Positions 45,921 through 58,555 of a stretch of 64,000 nucleotides of DNA are shown one piece after another. A program made the translations under genes and the position numbers. Each line of letters begins with the position of its first letter. Position 1 is the first letter of the stretch. The notes below the pieces were generated by a model. It saw only the letters and a list, made by a program, of their open reading frames with translations, had not been told where the DNA came from and searched no databases. Source of the DNA: Ziziphus jujuba (Eukaryota > Streptophyta > Magnoliopsida > Rosales > Rhamnaceae); assembly GCF_031755915.1 (NCBI RefSeq), contig NC_083385.1, positions 13,289,001 to 13,353,000 of the forward strand, in the 5' to 3' direction.

Positions 45921-48900
45921 GGGAAATTGAAGAACAAAGTGTGGACAAGTTTGGGAAAGAAAATGGTAGAAGATTGAGAGGTATAGAGGAATTGGAAGTG
46001 GAACTGGATATTATTAAAAATTGATAGAATGTTATCTGGTATTCCCACCTTTTGATGCTTGACAATTTTTAAGGGGGCAAAGCTTATGTCATCTCTGCTT
46101 TGGGAGAGAGCCTTGGATTCCTCACTCTTTTATCTTTTCTTTCACACTTGTTGTAAGCATTTTTTTCTAAGTAGTTAAAATGATTCTCTTTCTGATGAAC
46201 GAAATTACGAAACCATGACTATTTGAATGTCAATTGAGTCAAATCATGATATAGTTTTTCATTCTTTTCTCTACAGCCATGCACTGGTACTCTATTATTA
46301 GTGCATAATTATATCTAAAGTAGCTTTCCTTTTTGACGTACATTGATAATGTTATTTAGAGAATCGATCCAAAATCAAAGTCAAATTCAATATCTGGATA
46401 GAAAAAACGGATCCAACGGATAAAAATTGGTTTATTAAATACCGAGAACATGTACATTTTTTAATGTTTTTTTGATTAAGTTGATCGAAAGACGCTTCTT
46501 TAAGTATGCAATAGTCCAAAACAATATATTCTACACTTTTAGACCTCCAATGCTGGAGTTTACAGAAAGTGGATCACTACTTTCATTTTTCGTTTACATT
46601 TTTGTAGACCATGCTTATTGGCCTTGCCAAAGGAGTTGGAATTGATTATTTCCTTCTTTTTTCTTTTAAGAGCCTCAAGTTGGGAAAGAGATATCAGAGT
46701 TTATACTGTAAGAAAAACTAAGAAAGACGGAAAAGGAAATCCACATACATTTCATCTCTCCCAAATGAGTTAATGACAAGCTTTCAGAAGAGGATAGTGG
46801 AGTGAGTGGAGATGCTATTACTTAATTGTCATGAACAAGATGTGGGTTTTGAAGGTTCTGTAGGACCCATTAAACTGACAATAATGGTGATAAAAAGTAT
46901 GCAAGAGGCAGAGGTGGGGTTTTCTCTCTTTTTATTTTTTTTCATTAGCTGTTTCTTTCAATACAGGAGGATCTTTGTGGGTGTCTACATGTGTTGTACG
47001 TATATGTACAGTAGGAGAAGTGCAATGAGAACCACTTGTGATGTTTCTCAGAAATCAGAATCTTGCTCTTTCTAATATAACTTATATATATATATATATA
47101 TATATATAAGTTGTGATGAGTGTAGTGTGATGCTGAAGCTTATTCGTTCATATAAAATAAATGGTGGTGATGGATTGGTGAGTCAGATTTCTTAGAGATT
47201 ATATTATCTTATCAATTAGTATCAGGTACTGTCCAAATTTAGTAGGAAAGCAAGTGAAATACAGACAAAATAACTCTGTCTTTTAGAAATGCCAAAGACA
47301 GATTAGACCCGTTTCTGTTTTTTATACTCAAATCTCTTCCTTCTGTCACTATATATTCTGCTAAGATAATGGAAATATCTCAAAACTTTAATTTCTCTTT
47401 TAATAAACAAAAACCAAAGATGTTTTAGGTCTACTTAATACCTCCCACCATCAAAATTTATGCAAATGAAGTCATAGTCTTATCCAGGGTATAAAAATAA
47501 AGCATTTTTGTTGATAGAGATCCAAGCAAGCAAACAATTACGGATGAGGAGAGAGTAGCTGATTCTGAGAAAGAAATATATGCCTCTCGGCTTATAGCAT
47601 AATACCTATTTAAACTCCTAAAGCCTAGCACAAACTTTCTGAAACAGAGAGACTAGGAGTTTCAAAGTAGTTTCCTGAGTTTACATATAGCCTCCTGTTT
47701 GGGAATTAGACTTTTTAGAGAATCTCAAGGAGCAAAAAACCTGTTCTGATATATTCTTAGAAAAACTTCTTGTGATTGAATGATTGAAACAGTGTCAGAA
47801 TAAGAGAGAGAACTTTTTTGTTTTTGTTTTTGGTTTGTTGTAGGAATCCGCATGGAGAAAATGACCCAACTCTGTTCTTTGGCATCCTTCTTCTTTGGAA
47901 CTGATTCCCACCCTCGGTTGTGAAACAGATCAGCAGGGTTGCAATAAAACTTTATTGTTTCTCTGTTCTTGAAATTACTTTTTATGACGACTTATCATGA
48001 AACGAAATGCCATACTAGTATCAGAACAAATAGAAATACACAGAATCTGATTTCGAAGCAAAAACAACTAGTTGATCAATGGCGTATCTGTTCCTGATGT
48101 TCCTGACAAGTATACGTACGTATACAATTCAGAAAAGAAGAATCAACTTTGGCAAACTAACTCTAAGCAACCCAATAGTCGCATCAAAATGTAGACTTCA
48201 TTGTTTAGAATATATGGAATTTGGGACATTAAATACTCTGCAATATTGGCCCTGTTTGGTGAAATATCAACTTCAGTAATGTTTCCTAAAACCTTACCCT
48301 GCATCAAGACGAGAAGAATCTGATAATAATATCAGCCAATCCATACAAAATCAGGTAGTTAGAGATTGAGATAGTCTTTGTAGACTTAAAATCAACCAAA
48401 GAAAACAAGATGGTTCCAATCTTTTTGGTGGTTGAAAACATTAAAAAAAATTTACAAAACAAGTACATAACATTATCAACCCCAAAAAAAATTACATAAA
48501 ATTCAAATCCAATATCAAAACTGTGGATTACGTACAAAATAACAGGAACCACCTTTGCATCCTAAAATCCAATTCATTTTTTATATTCCAAAAAATGAAA
48601 AAAGAACTTAAAAAACACAGTTCCCTAGAGAAGGACCCCATATTTCGCTGTAAAACCAGACCTATGAAACAGGATCATTTAGCTTAACTGGTGTGGGACA
48701 GAATGCTTGGCAGGGTTCTAACACTTGCATGTGCACGGCTCATGAATAAGATATATTTTCGTAACTGTGAAATGTAATCGGAAAATCCTCCATCACTTAT
48801 AATAATAATATGACATCCAAACTTTTTTTTTTTTTTTGAATACTTTCTTTTGCAATGAAAAAACAACTTTATACAATTCCACAAGCATTTAAGGTTCCAT

Positions 48901-49056
48901 AAACATATAAAATGACCAAAATATAGATGATATATTTTCCTTTTTTTGGTTTTTAAAATTTATATTTTATTTTGGTCTTCTTCTTCCTAATTATTTCAAA
49001 CTAGCAGCCTATCTTGTTGGTGTAGTCACTAGACCACCAACTGTTATTGCCATGCT
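45921..49056. other. Intergenic region upstream of the zinc-finger gene
   Basis: No gene is recognised. There is a TA run at ~47082-47108. Open frames at 46806-47075 and 48079-48279 have no domain. The sequence around 47540-48000 is less AT-rich and could be transcribed, but I cannot name anything in it. Confidence 0.4.
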
Positions 49057-49065
49057 TGGATATTA

Positions 49066-49180
49066 GGATTTTTTCGAAAAATAGCCATTTTATAATTTCA
49101 TTTTAAAAAAATAGCAAAAAAAATTTTTTTTTTTAAAATAACCACATTTTAGTACATCAGGACCAAAATACCTTTTTGTA
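49066..49180 (+). repeat. Left terminal inverted repeat of the MULE
   Basis: Pairs with 50040-50156; inner boundary approximate. Confidence 0.8.
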
Positions 49181-49299
49181 CTTTTTTTTTGGGTCAATTT
49201 TCTCTACCGAAATATAACTTTGTTTTAGTTTGTTGTTTTTGGTTTTTTTTTTTCTTCCATTCCCTTTTCCTTTCGAAACAGAACTAGGGCATAAAAACA

Positions 49300-49510
49300 A
49301 AGCTTTCCCTTTCCCTTTAGAAACACACCAGCAGCGCCATTTTCACTTCAAGCAAAAAACACACCAGCAGCGTCATTTTCCCTTTCCCTTTAGAAGCAGT
49401 GCCATTTTCCCTTTCCCTTTAGAAGCACACCAGCAGCGTCATTTTCCCTTTCCCTTTAGAAGCACACCAGTAGCGCCATTTTCCCTTTCCCTTTAGAAGC
49501 AGCGCCATTT
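49300..49510. repeat. Minisatellite inside the MULE
   Basis: About five irregular copies of a unit built from CCAGCAGCGTCATTTTCCCT and TTCCCTTTAGAAGC(ACA), with unit lengths alternating because the ACACCAGCAG part is sometimes dropped. It is open on the plus strand (a 49230-49496 frame), but that is a by-product of the repeat. Confidence 0.85.
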
Positions 49511-49514
49511 TCCA

Positions 49515-49600
49515 CGAACTGGCAGAAAAATGGCAGAAAATTGGCGGAAAACTGGCGGAAATTTTGCAAAAACTGACAAACTGGAGGAAATTGGCGGAAG
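49515..49600. repeat. Short degenerate repeat of TGGCGGAAA type
   Basis: Consecutive CTGGCAGAAAAA, TGGCAGAAAAT, TGGCGGAAAAC, TGGCGGAAATT and further TGGAGGAAATTGGCGGAAG copies, next to the minisatellite inside the MULE. Confidence 0.7.
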
Positions 49601-50039
49601 TTCATCTTTTCGCCAAATTTCCTCCGTTTTTACTGTTTTTTGCGATTTTTTAGTTTTACACAAAATTTCTCCCATTTTCAAATCATATGCCACCTAAGTA
49701 TTTTTAAAATCACATATAACATCTCATAAATTAATTTCTTGCATGCCCATATCAAATAAAAAGCTTAAAAAATCCTAAACTAATAAAACTTACAAGAAAA
49801 AAGAGAAAGAGAAAAAACAAAAAAAAAACACATATTTCCTTACTTTCATCTAATAAGAAAAAAGATAAAATTTTTACCTGATTTTAGTTTGAGATATGAG
49901 AAAATACAAAAAAATGAGAGTGAGAGGCGATGAGATGCAAAGAGTGACCTTAGAGAAACCCCACGAACGGCTGTGTAGAAACACCATGAACGGCTGTGTA
50001 GAGGAAGAAAGGAAAGGGTAAAAAAAAAATCTTTTGCGT

Positions 50040-50156
50040 AATTTTCAATTTTATCAAAGGTATTTTTGTCCCAAGATGGCTAGTTTTTTTTAAAAAAAAA
50101 ATTTTTGCTATTTTTCTAAAATGAAGTTATAAGGTGGCTATTTATCGAAAAAACCC
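50040..50156 (-). repeat. Right terminal inverted repeat of the MULE
   Basis: Reverse complement aligns with 49066-49180, including GCCACCTTATAACTTCATTT against GCCATTTTATAATTTCATTT. Confidence 0.8.
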
Positions 50157-50165
50157 TGGATATTA

Positions 50166-52941
50166 TGTTAGCCCAATTTAAACAACTCAAAGATGAACTT
50201 GATTTTTGGGCCACTTTCTAACCCAATTAATTGAACTCGGCTGGATTTTTCAATTTGATTTCACATATCACATATCTTACATTTGTTGAAATTCTAACAA
50301 TGAAGCACAGAAGAGGAAGTCGAAGTAGAGAGAGAGAGAGAGAGAGATTTTGATAAAATTCGTCCAAAAAATTGAAAAATGAAAAACATTCAATAAGGGC
50401 ATTATTAGAATTTGAAAATCATGAGGTCACTACAACTAGCATTTTTTTTTTTTCTGAAATATATGACATCCACACTTGTGGCGACTTAATTACTCCATAT
50501 TCAACCAAAAATAAATTAAATTAAATTAAATTAAAAGATCGACGATGGTAAGATCAGGACGCTCACTTCGAAATTCCCTTGATTTTGCTTTATATAATTT
50601 AAATAGGTAATTTTTCTACCGGCCTTATGGTATATATTAGTACTAAAAAATACAAGATTGTTTTTTTTTTGGCCGGAATTAAAAAATACAAGATTGAATT
50701 GCACACACATTACAATAGAAAGCCACTTCTTAATAAGAGAATATATTATTAATTATTATTATTATTATTTTGGTAGTAAGCAGAATGGCCAATTGCCCAA
50801 ACAACGAAAAGAAAAAAATTATATATATTGTTTTAACTTGAGCAACACCAAGCTGATCTTCAAGAAGCAGATTACAAATAGAAAATATGTCAAGAATGTC
50901 TTAATAAGAAAATTCTTCCGGTGAAGAATATTATTCTAGCATCAGTCCAACTTTTAGATTCGGAATGCATATACATGTGTGTGTATATATATATATATAT
51001 TATATATTAGCAGTGATGCCACAAGTACTGCAATATTCATCAAATTTATTTATTAAATAATATATATTTAAATATTATTAATTAATATATTCATATAATC
51101 TAAATATAAAAAATATAAAATAAACTTCTAAATTAATAAATCAATTAATCGTTGACCATCACTAATCACTCATTTGTTGAATATTTTGATAAATCAAACA
51201 TTATTATTATTGTTGTTGTTATTATTATTATTATTATTATTATAGATCAAGAATATTATAATAGAAAATTATCATGATCTTCTTTAAAAGTTTTTGGATT
51301 ACTTCGATGGCAATTCCAAATGTATTTGAGAATTTTATAAGCTTATACAAATTCAGTATGCCCTTTTAAGGCTTCACCATTTCATCATATTGTAAAAACT
51401 TCAAATATATTTTTAAATTTTAATATTTAATATAATGGATGATAAAAATATTTGTTGGTAAAATCATCAAAGCATCATGATAATTGAAAAAGGAATAAAA
51501 GACTATATATATATATATATATATCTATATATGTATATTTATATATTATGCAGAGTCTAACATTCTCTCTCTGATTGACTTCATCATTATTAATACCATA
51601 TTATGTCATTAAAAAGTATAAATTAAATAAATATAATACATAACTTTTCTAAAATGGAATGGGATCTATTACTATTTAAAAAGAATATTATATGGTAGGT
51701 TTTTAATCAGACATATAACAACGAAAACGGGATTCAAATTATTCAGTTAAAGCCGGTACCATCATTATTATAATCCAATAGCAAGAAAATATATACAAAT
51801 AAATTCAATTCAATTAAATTTTTTAAAAAATTTAAAAAAAAAATGAAAAAAGAAAAAGGGTGCTCCAGGCAGCGTATGAGAGTAGGACTATGGATAGATT
51901 CGGATATAAGGTCTTTCCCCATAAAGTGTTTCTCTACTTCTGGGAAAAATAATTAGATTTTTGAATCACCTACTTCTACATAGTATTTTTTGTTAAAACT
52001 TTGACAAATGGGAAAATGGTTGATATGAATTTTAAAATAAACAAATCAATTTTTCCTAATTTAATATTTTAATTTTTTTTTTCCCTATTTCTACCACTTA
52101 AAAATTTCTTCCATTAAAAATTTTTCCCCAATAAAATATTTGGATTTTTTTCCCCTATTTTGCCATGTAAAAATTCCTCTGTTTAAATATTTCCCCCAAT
52201 TTAATTATTTTAATTTTTCCCATCTGAAAATAACTTTTCCCCAATTCAATATTTTTTCAATACAATGATTATTCTATTTTGATTTGGCTATTTTTAAACC
52301 AACAACAATCATTTTTACCACTTTTCAAAATTTTATTAGAAGGACTATTTAAAGATATATCATTCAAGGATCACCTTAATTTTTTTTCCTACTCTCGTGG
52401 CAGTCAATGTATATGCAGAGTTTTAGTAAGTATCCAAACTCTGATTATCACTCTGATCACCTTCGGTTCAGAATATAATAGTACCATTGCATGTCTTACC
52501 CTCTTAATTTACAACATGCTTGTGTGCAAATTTTTTTTTTTTTTCCCTTGCTAAATAAAAAAGTCATATCCTAATAATATCATAGATCTTAGGCCATTGC
52601 TTTTACACCAGACGACATTGCGCCGCCGAAGCAATAGCAGGTCATTACCAAATTCAAATCGCAACTCTCAAACCTACAAGCATAATGTTTTGATTAATTT
52701 CTTTCTTTTAAACTATTACCTTAGAAATAACGGATCAGGTCGAATCGAATCGGATCGAATCAGATTATATTGAATTTGTGAAAAATTCAACCTAATTAAA
52801 TCATATATGATATCTTTTAATGGATTTTAACATGATATCTTTTAATAGATTTCAAAACAGATCAGATTTAATAATTTTATATCCAATCTAAATTCGGGTA
52901 TACCAATCCTATACCCAAATATGTATGCATAAAATGCTTTT
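50166..52941. other. Gene-poor AT-rich region
   Basis: No gene is seen. Simple repeats: (GA)n at ~50325-50346, (TTA)n at ~50748-50770 and ~51201-51243, TA runs at ~50982-51006 and ~51504-51524. The stretch 52735-52900 with repeated CGAATCGGATCGAATC-like words looks like decayed transposon. Confidence 0.45.
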
Positions 52942-53127
52942 GCTGGAAATTTTTTGTTATATTTAAAACCACATCGAGTTGGGTTGGATAACCCAATGGA
53001 TCGGGGCGGATAAAATATCACTGATTTGAATAAAGCTGGAAATTTTTTGTTATATTTAAAACCACATCGAGTTGGGTTGGATAACCCAATGGATCGGGGC
53101 GGATAAAATAGCACTGATTTGAATAAA
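52942..53127. repeat. 93-bp tandem duplication
   Basis: Two head-to-tail copies (52942-53034, 53035-53127) that differ at about two positions (ATATCAC/ATAGCAC and one near the end). Such a near-identical pair is a recent event. Confidence 0.95.
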
Positions 53128-54104
53128 ACTAACTCAATTGTCATGTCTATACCACCCTCGATGGTAGCTTATAGGTAGCTTATGTGTAAAGTTTTTTTGT
53201 ATGCATGTTAAAAGTCATAAAAATGCCATATAAAACCAAATCAAAGAGGATATCAATCAGTCACTTTTATACATAGTACTAGAAACTTCTGATACGCCTA
53301 CTCGGCTATTTTGGGGCGGCCTGTTGTTATTCTTTTCTTTTCTTTTATTTAGTTATTTTACTATTATTATTATTTGATAAACGGGCCTATTGATATTCTG
53401 TACATACATTTACAAGACAGAGCTAAAGATACTTTAGTCACCTATGCTTTATTAAAGTTTTTCAGCATCTGTTAGAAAAGCTTCTTAAAAATATAACTAG
53501 AAAATCATAAATTCGAAATAGTAGGATAAAGGAGTAAATTATTATAAATAATAAAAAAATAAAAACATCTAATACATGTAGCAAATAACAAATCAAAGGT
53601 CAAATCTCAATCTTTCAACTTTTACACTGTTTTGTTATTTTTGTTCTATTTTATGAAGAATAGACTAAAATTGACATTTTGTAGCATTTTAGCGTCAATT
53701 CCAAATGTAAAAATGTATGGTTGGTTGTAAATTAAGGTTAAAACTTAAATAATCATAGGGGAATATTTGGAAATACATAATCTTTTTTTGCTGGCGTCGG
53801 GATAATATATTTTTTTTCTGATACATAATTTAATATTTTTACATTATTTATACTTAAAATTCTCTTTTCTTTATTACTGTCAAAAAAATAATTTTTCATA
53901 CTTTTTTTTTTTTTTTAGTAACGTAATAAATTCCAACACCCATCATTCTGTTGGAAAATATTAATTTTCAAATCCTCATCATTAGATTGGAAAAGAAATA
54001 GCATTAATTGTTTTTTTCTGTCAATGTATTAAATATGATTTGTCAATGCATTAATGATGTTGACTTAATAGGATATGCATGTTTTTGGATGGGCAAAGAC
54101 TCCT
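53128..54104. other. Upstream region of the CYP93-like gene
   Basis: AT-rich, no gene seen. The proximal part is the presumed promoter of the P450 at 54172. Confidence 0.5.
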
Positions 54105-54110
54105 TATAAA
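54105..54110 (+). promoter_or_regulatory. TATA box of the CYP93-like gene
   Basis: TATAAA in CTTATAAATG, 62-67 nt upstream of the ATG at 54172. Confidence 0.55.
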
Positions 54111-54171
54111 TGAATTGAACGTGAAACCATTTTTTGTTCATTACTTTAATAGTACTCCATAGCCAAATAAC

Positions 54172-55962
54172 ATGGCACTACTAGTTGAGCTCTTATTCTT
54201 CACCCTTTTAGTCTTTGTTCCTCTTAGAGCGATAACAAATCTAATAATCAAACACAAATATGGTCACCACCTCCCTCCAGGTCCCATTGCCTTACCAATT
54301 ATTGGTCACTTCCACCTTCTGGGCCCACTAAAGCACCGTTCGCTGTACAAACTTTCCCTTCGTTACGGCCCTTTATTCTCTCTTCGACTCGGCTCCGTCC
54401 GTGCCGTTGTAGCCAACACAGGTGACGTTGCGAAACAATTCCTCAAAACCAACGAGTTCTCTTTTATTCACCGCCCCGCCACCATCGGCATTACCCTTGT
54501 CACCAACAACGTGGCGCTCACTTTCGCACCCTATGGACCTTACTGGAAGTTCGTCAAGAAGTTGACCATGACCGAGCTCCTTGGAACCCGCTCTGTCAAC
54601 AAATTCATTTCGCTTCGAGCCCGTCAGTGTCGCCGGTTTTTCAGATTTTTGGCCCAGAAATCGGAGCTGCGTGAATCTGTTAACCTTTCGGAGGAGCTGT
54701 CCAAGCTGACAAACACTATTATGGTGCAAATGGTGCTTGGAACTCAGTCTGCGTCCATTGAAGGACGAGTTGAGGAAGCTAGGATCTTGACACGTGATGT
54801 TACCAATATTTTCGGAGAATTCAATTTGGCCGATCATTTTTGGATTTGCAAAAAATTGGATTTGCAGGGTTTTGAGAAGAGAATTGATAACATCCTTGCT
54901 AGGATTGATAAGTTTCTGGAGGTGATTATTGTGGAGCGAGAAGAACAAAGAAGATTGAGGAATATAAATGGTGGTGGCAGAGGAGGCAGAAACGGCGTCG
55001 TTACTGAGGAAGATGAAGATGTCAAGGACTTTCTCGACTTTTTACTTGACGTTAGTGAAGATGAAAATGCCGAGATAAAACTTACAAGAACTCATGTCAA
55101 GTCTTTTGTTATGGTAAAAAATAACAATTAAAAATACTTCTTTCTATCCATTTTTTTTTTTTTTTTCCCTATCCAGTTGGGAATAATTAATAATTCTTTA
55201 CTTTATTAGGGGGAAAATATTATATGAAAAAGAAACATAAAAAAAAATATTGTTCTCAAAAACATGTTTTTGGTTCTATGTTTTTTTTTTTTTTTTTTTC
55301 AGGAATACTTCACAGCGGGTACAGATTCAACAGCCACGGCAGCTGACTGGACAATAGGGGAGATACTCAACCATCCAAAAGTGCTTGAAAAAGCAAGGGA
55401 GGAAATTGATCGAGTGGTGGGGAAGAATCGTCTAGTCGGAGAATCGGACGGTCCAAATCTTCCATATATCCAAGCGATCATAAAAGAAACATTGCGATTA
55501 CACCCACCATTTCCTGTGGTCAATAGAAAATGTGTAGAAGCATGTAAAATAGATAAATATATGATCCCAGAAAACACAATGCTGTTTCTGAATCTTTGGG
55601 CCATCAATAGGGATCCAAACTTTTGGGAAAACCCATCGGAGTTTCGACCTGAGAGATTTTTAGAGCCCAATGAGAGAGACAAAATGGGCCCAATTGATAT
55701 AAAGGGCCAGCATTTTCAAGCTCTGCCATTTGGGTCGGGTAGGAGGATTTGCCCCGGTAAGAACTTAGTCTTGCAAATGTTGCCGGGTCTGGTTGCGGGT
55801 ATGATCCAGTGCTTTGATTGGAAGGTTGTTAATGGGAAGATGGACGGTAATGATTCTGTCATGGAAATGGATGAACGGCAAGGAATGACTTTATCAAGTG
55901 CTCGTGATCTTGTTTGTGTTCCGGTTGCTCGCTTCAGCCCACTCACCATCCTTGACCCGTAA
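54172..55962 (+). CDS. CYP93-family cytochrome P450 (flavone synthase II / licodione synthase-like)
   Basis: Join of exon 1 (54172-55113) and exon 2 (55303-55962), 533 residues. The 189-nt intron has an ATG|GTAAAA donor and a T-tract acceptor CAG|GAA. Anchor ~5-23, HLPPGP ~33-38, WKFVKK 125-130, AGTDSTA 319-325, ETLR 376-379, PERF 430-433, heme loop FGSGRRICPG with Cys 464; all key residues are present. Stretches such as ELLGTRSVNKF, DVTNIFGEFNLADHFW, LDLQGFEKRI, GQHFQALPFGSGRR and ARDLVCVPVAR mark the CYP93 family, and the basic/Gly linker before VKDFLDFLLD is like CYP93B. CYP93B enzymes convert flavanones to flavones or 2-hydroxyflavanones; CYP93C makes isoflavones and CYP93A hydroxylates pterocarpans. 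AGTDST rather than AGTDTT leaves the subfamily open. It lies on the opposite strand from the CYP81 array. Confidence 0.92.
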
Positions 55963-58555
55963 CGCAGGTCTTATGAAGTATGGAATCAAAGGGTTATGGT
56001 ATGAAAATAAATTGTTCCCGCAGATATATGGGAATAGTACTCTCTTTTGTTAAATTAATATTATGTAGTTTTCTTTTCTTTTTTGGTTTTTTGGGTTAAA
56101 TTAATGTTATGTTTATGTAGTTGTTTGCTTTATTTAAAAAAAAAATAATAATAATAAAATGTAGTTGATAAATATATGTTACTTATTTGGAAAACGTTTC
56201 CAGTTAAGTCTTATGGTTTTTAAACTTTAAATTTTGGTGCTGATTTATAGATGAAGGGTTTTTAAGGGGGGGAAAAAAATTTTCTGGACCAAAACTATTA
56301 ACTCATTGTCTCAAAAAAAAATCTGACAAGAACGGAAACTTCTCAGGGAATTGAAAGGAAAACACAAGAATAAAAACCTGAATGACCCATGAAACTTTTG
56401 TAGATCCCCCATGGATAAACTTTTAGGTTACTCAAAGCAACTGTGAAATCTAGACGACCCTTTGTACCATTTTCTGTCGTTTTTTAGCATTTTCTGAAGT
56501 GTTGTTGGTTTCACCAGGAAACCAGCAGATAAATGTAAATTTCCATTGCTTCTGTATGTTCAACTTAAAATTTAGGGTTAAACATTACTGGGAACCTTCT
56601 AATTTTCATGTCCAAGATATTAGTTTCCACATTGCAAGTTGATTCCAATAAATGAATAACAAAAATAATGGAAAATTGGAAATCAAAAGAATTGAGTGAA
56701 ATTGATTTGAAGATTCTTATTATAAGGGTAAAATACACTTTACCCTCCTAAACTTTAACACCTAAATTAAAAATTTTATCATATAGCCATCTAAACTAAC
56801 GTTTTCCCAACACATTTTACCATTAAAAAAAAATAATAATAATGTTTTCCGAGCACTTCACCGCAATGTCTAACGGCTATTAGGGAAGCCCAACGGAATG
56901 GGCACATATCCACCTCTTGTGACCACAAACAGTAACGTTTGATGGAAAGAAAAATTGATCCTCACATTCCATGTCTGAGAACAATGATTGCCAAAAACAA
57001 TGCCTAGGCCAAAGAATCCTTCCCCTGCTCATGTTTTCAGTAACAAAGGATTTTCAAATCCTTAATTTCTCCTCTCTACATTCTGTTTTTGGCACTGACG
57101 TTGAAATAAAGAATAGAAGATCATTTAGAGACTTAGGTGTGTGTAGGTACTCTTTTATCGGTGTCTAAACATAAGACAGCCCAACATACGGTATGTAAAT
57201 ATAAAACATTAACGTGTAAGTTAGCTTAGTTTGCTTAGTTTATTTGATTGGTTTGGGAATAATTTGTGTATGCTTGAAATCTAACTTCGTTTGTACAATG
57301 GATAGGTTTTATAATATATAATTATTTTATCAATAAATCTAACTTACCGATTTACGGCTTAATTTAAGAAAACATGTGAATCCTACATAGATATTAATAG
57401 GTACCGAAAATAAATGGCAACACATCACCCATATAACAGTTTCATATAAAAGTTTTTCCATTAACTAAAACCATTTTCAATCTGAATGCTTGGTACTCCA
57501 AATTAGCGAAGTTATATTGAAATTTGAAACCTTCTAAAACTTTGGAAGGAAATCGAAACGTTCAAAAGTTAATTTATTATTTAGGATCCTAAATAAGAAT
57601 AAAACTGCACAAAGTTAAATTTATTATTTAGGTTCCTACATAAGAATGAAACAGCACATGATATGCAGAGAAAATCATGCAAATATCAGTTTAAAAAAAA
57701 AAAAAAAAAAAGGGCTTGTATGGAAGGAAATAGTTCCTAAAATACAACCTCAAGTAATTTAAACACATTGAAATTACTTTCCACACCCTTAATCAGAAGC
57801 ATGGAATTCCTTCTCACTAGGGACCATCCATTGTAGCACCTGCTATGTCGATCATAAACAGTCTCATCAAGTACCTTCGCCACACCATAATACCAACAAT
57901 TAGATTTGTATGTATATGCTCGCATTTTAACTAGGATAGCACAAATAGTGTAGAAGCAACGAGTATCATATAAACAAATAAATATAAGAACCAAATTTAT
58001 GAAAGAAAAAAGATTACCCAAAATAAATATAAGAAGGTGATGATTCATAAGCTTAACCAGTTAATATGCTCAACAAAAATTGAATACATACTAAGTTATG
58101 ACTTTATTGCATAATTGCTTTAAAAAATTCATTAAAAAAAAAAAAAGTGTAGTTCAGAGAATAATGGTGGCAACAGCCGAATCAAATCAACTAATCACAT
58201 TCTCTATATTTATTTTACAATTTTTTCTTTTCCATTATATTCCATATCTGTTACATTATGGTGATAAAAAATCAGGAGCTTCAGCATAACTTCTAAAAGG
58301 AACATTATGGTCATTGAGTGACCAAAACAAAATACCAATTGCAAATGTAATAATGAGCAAAAACACTCTAAAATGTTCAACCAATAACAATATGAGAAAA
58401 TAAATAAATAAATAAAACAAAATCCAATAAACCACAGAAGAATTCTACCTTTCAGCAAACAAATGAAATGAACTAGAAATACGAAGGAATCGAAGCAAAG
58501 CCTAATGAATTATTAAATAAAATGATGATAATGAATCAATGAAGACCTACAAGGA
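55963..58555. other. Intergenic region
   Basis: 3' flank of the CYP93-like gene and 3' flank of the NFD6-like gene. No further gene is seen. The stretch from ~56727 (AAGGGTAAAATACACTTTAC) resembles the end of a small DNA transposon but I could not find the partner end. Confidence 0.45.

Larger units (their letters stand above)
49066..50156. mobile_element. Non-autonomous Mutator-like element (MULE)
   Basis: 1091-bp element with a perfect 9-bp target duplication TGGATATTA (49057-49065 and 50157-50165) and long terminal inverted repeats. The left end starts GGATTTTTTCGAAAAATAGC and the right end, reversed, starts GGGTTTTTTCGATAAATAGC. Similarity continues ~110-120 bp inward to the CCAAAATACCTTT / ACAAAAATACCTTT stretch. 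A 9-bp duplication plus long inverted repeats is the hallmark of the Mutator superfamily. No transposase is present. The interior contains a C/T-rich minisatellite, a TGGCGGAAA-type repeat, and a doubled GAACGGCTGTGTAGA. Confidence 0.88.

Noticed and set aside
45834..46065. Upstream extension of the zinc-finger protein from a non-ATG codon at 45845
   Set aside because: The frame is open upstream but the codon is TTG; the first ATG at 45833 is the sensible start. The overlapping 46065-45796 frame is in another phase and lacks a domain.
48660..48760. tRNA-like stretch (TTTAGCTTAACTGGTGTGGG, then GGGTTCTAAC)
   Set aside because: It cannot be folded into a proper cloverleaf with an acceptor stem, and no T-arm consensus GGTTCGAATCC is present.
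49230..49496. 88-codon open frame with repeated HQQRHFPFPF
   Set aside because: It is the translation of the minisatellite inside the MULE, not a gene.
49300..49510. CRISPR-like array of regular repeats
   Set aside because: The units are direct minisatellite copies without unique spacers, inside a plant transposon.
56727..57170. Possible small DNA transposon starting AAGGGTAAAATACACTTTAC
   Set aside because: Only one end looks element-like; I found no matching inverted end or target duplication.
57737..58048. 103-codon minus-strand open frame downstream of the NFD6-like gene
   Set aside because: Low-complexity hydrophobic composition, no domain, no splice link to 58556; probably 3' flank.
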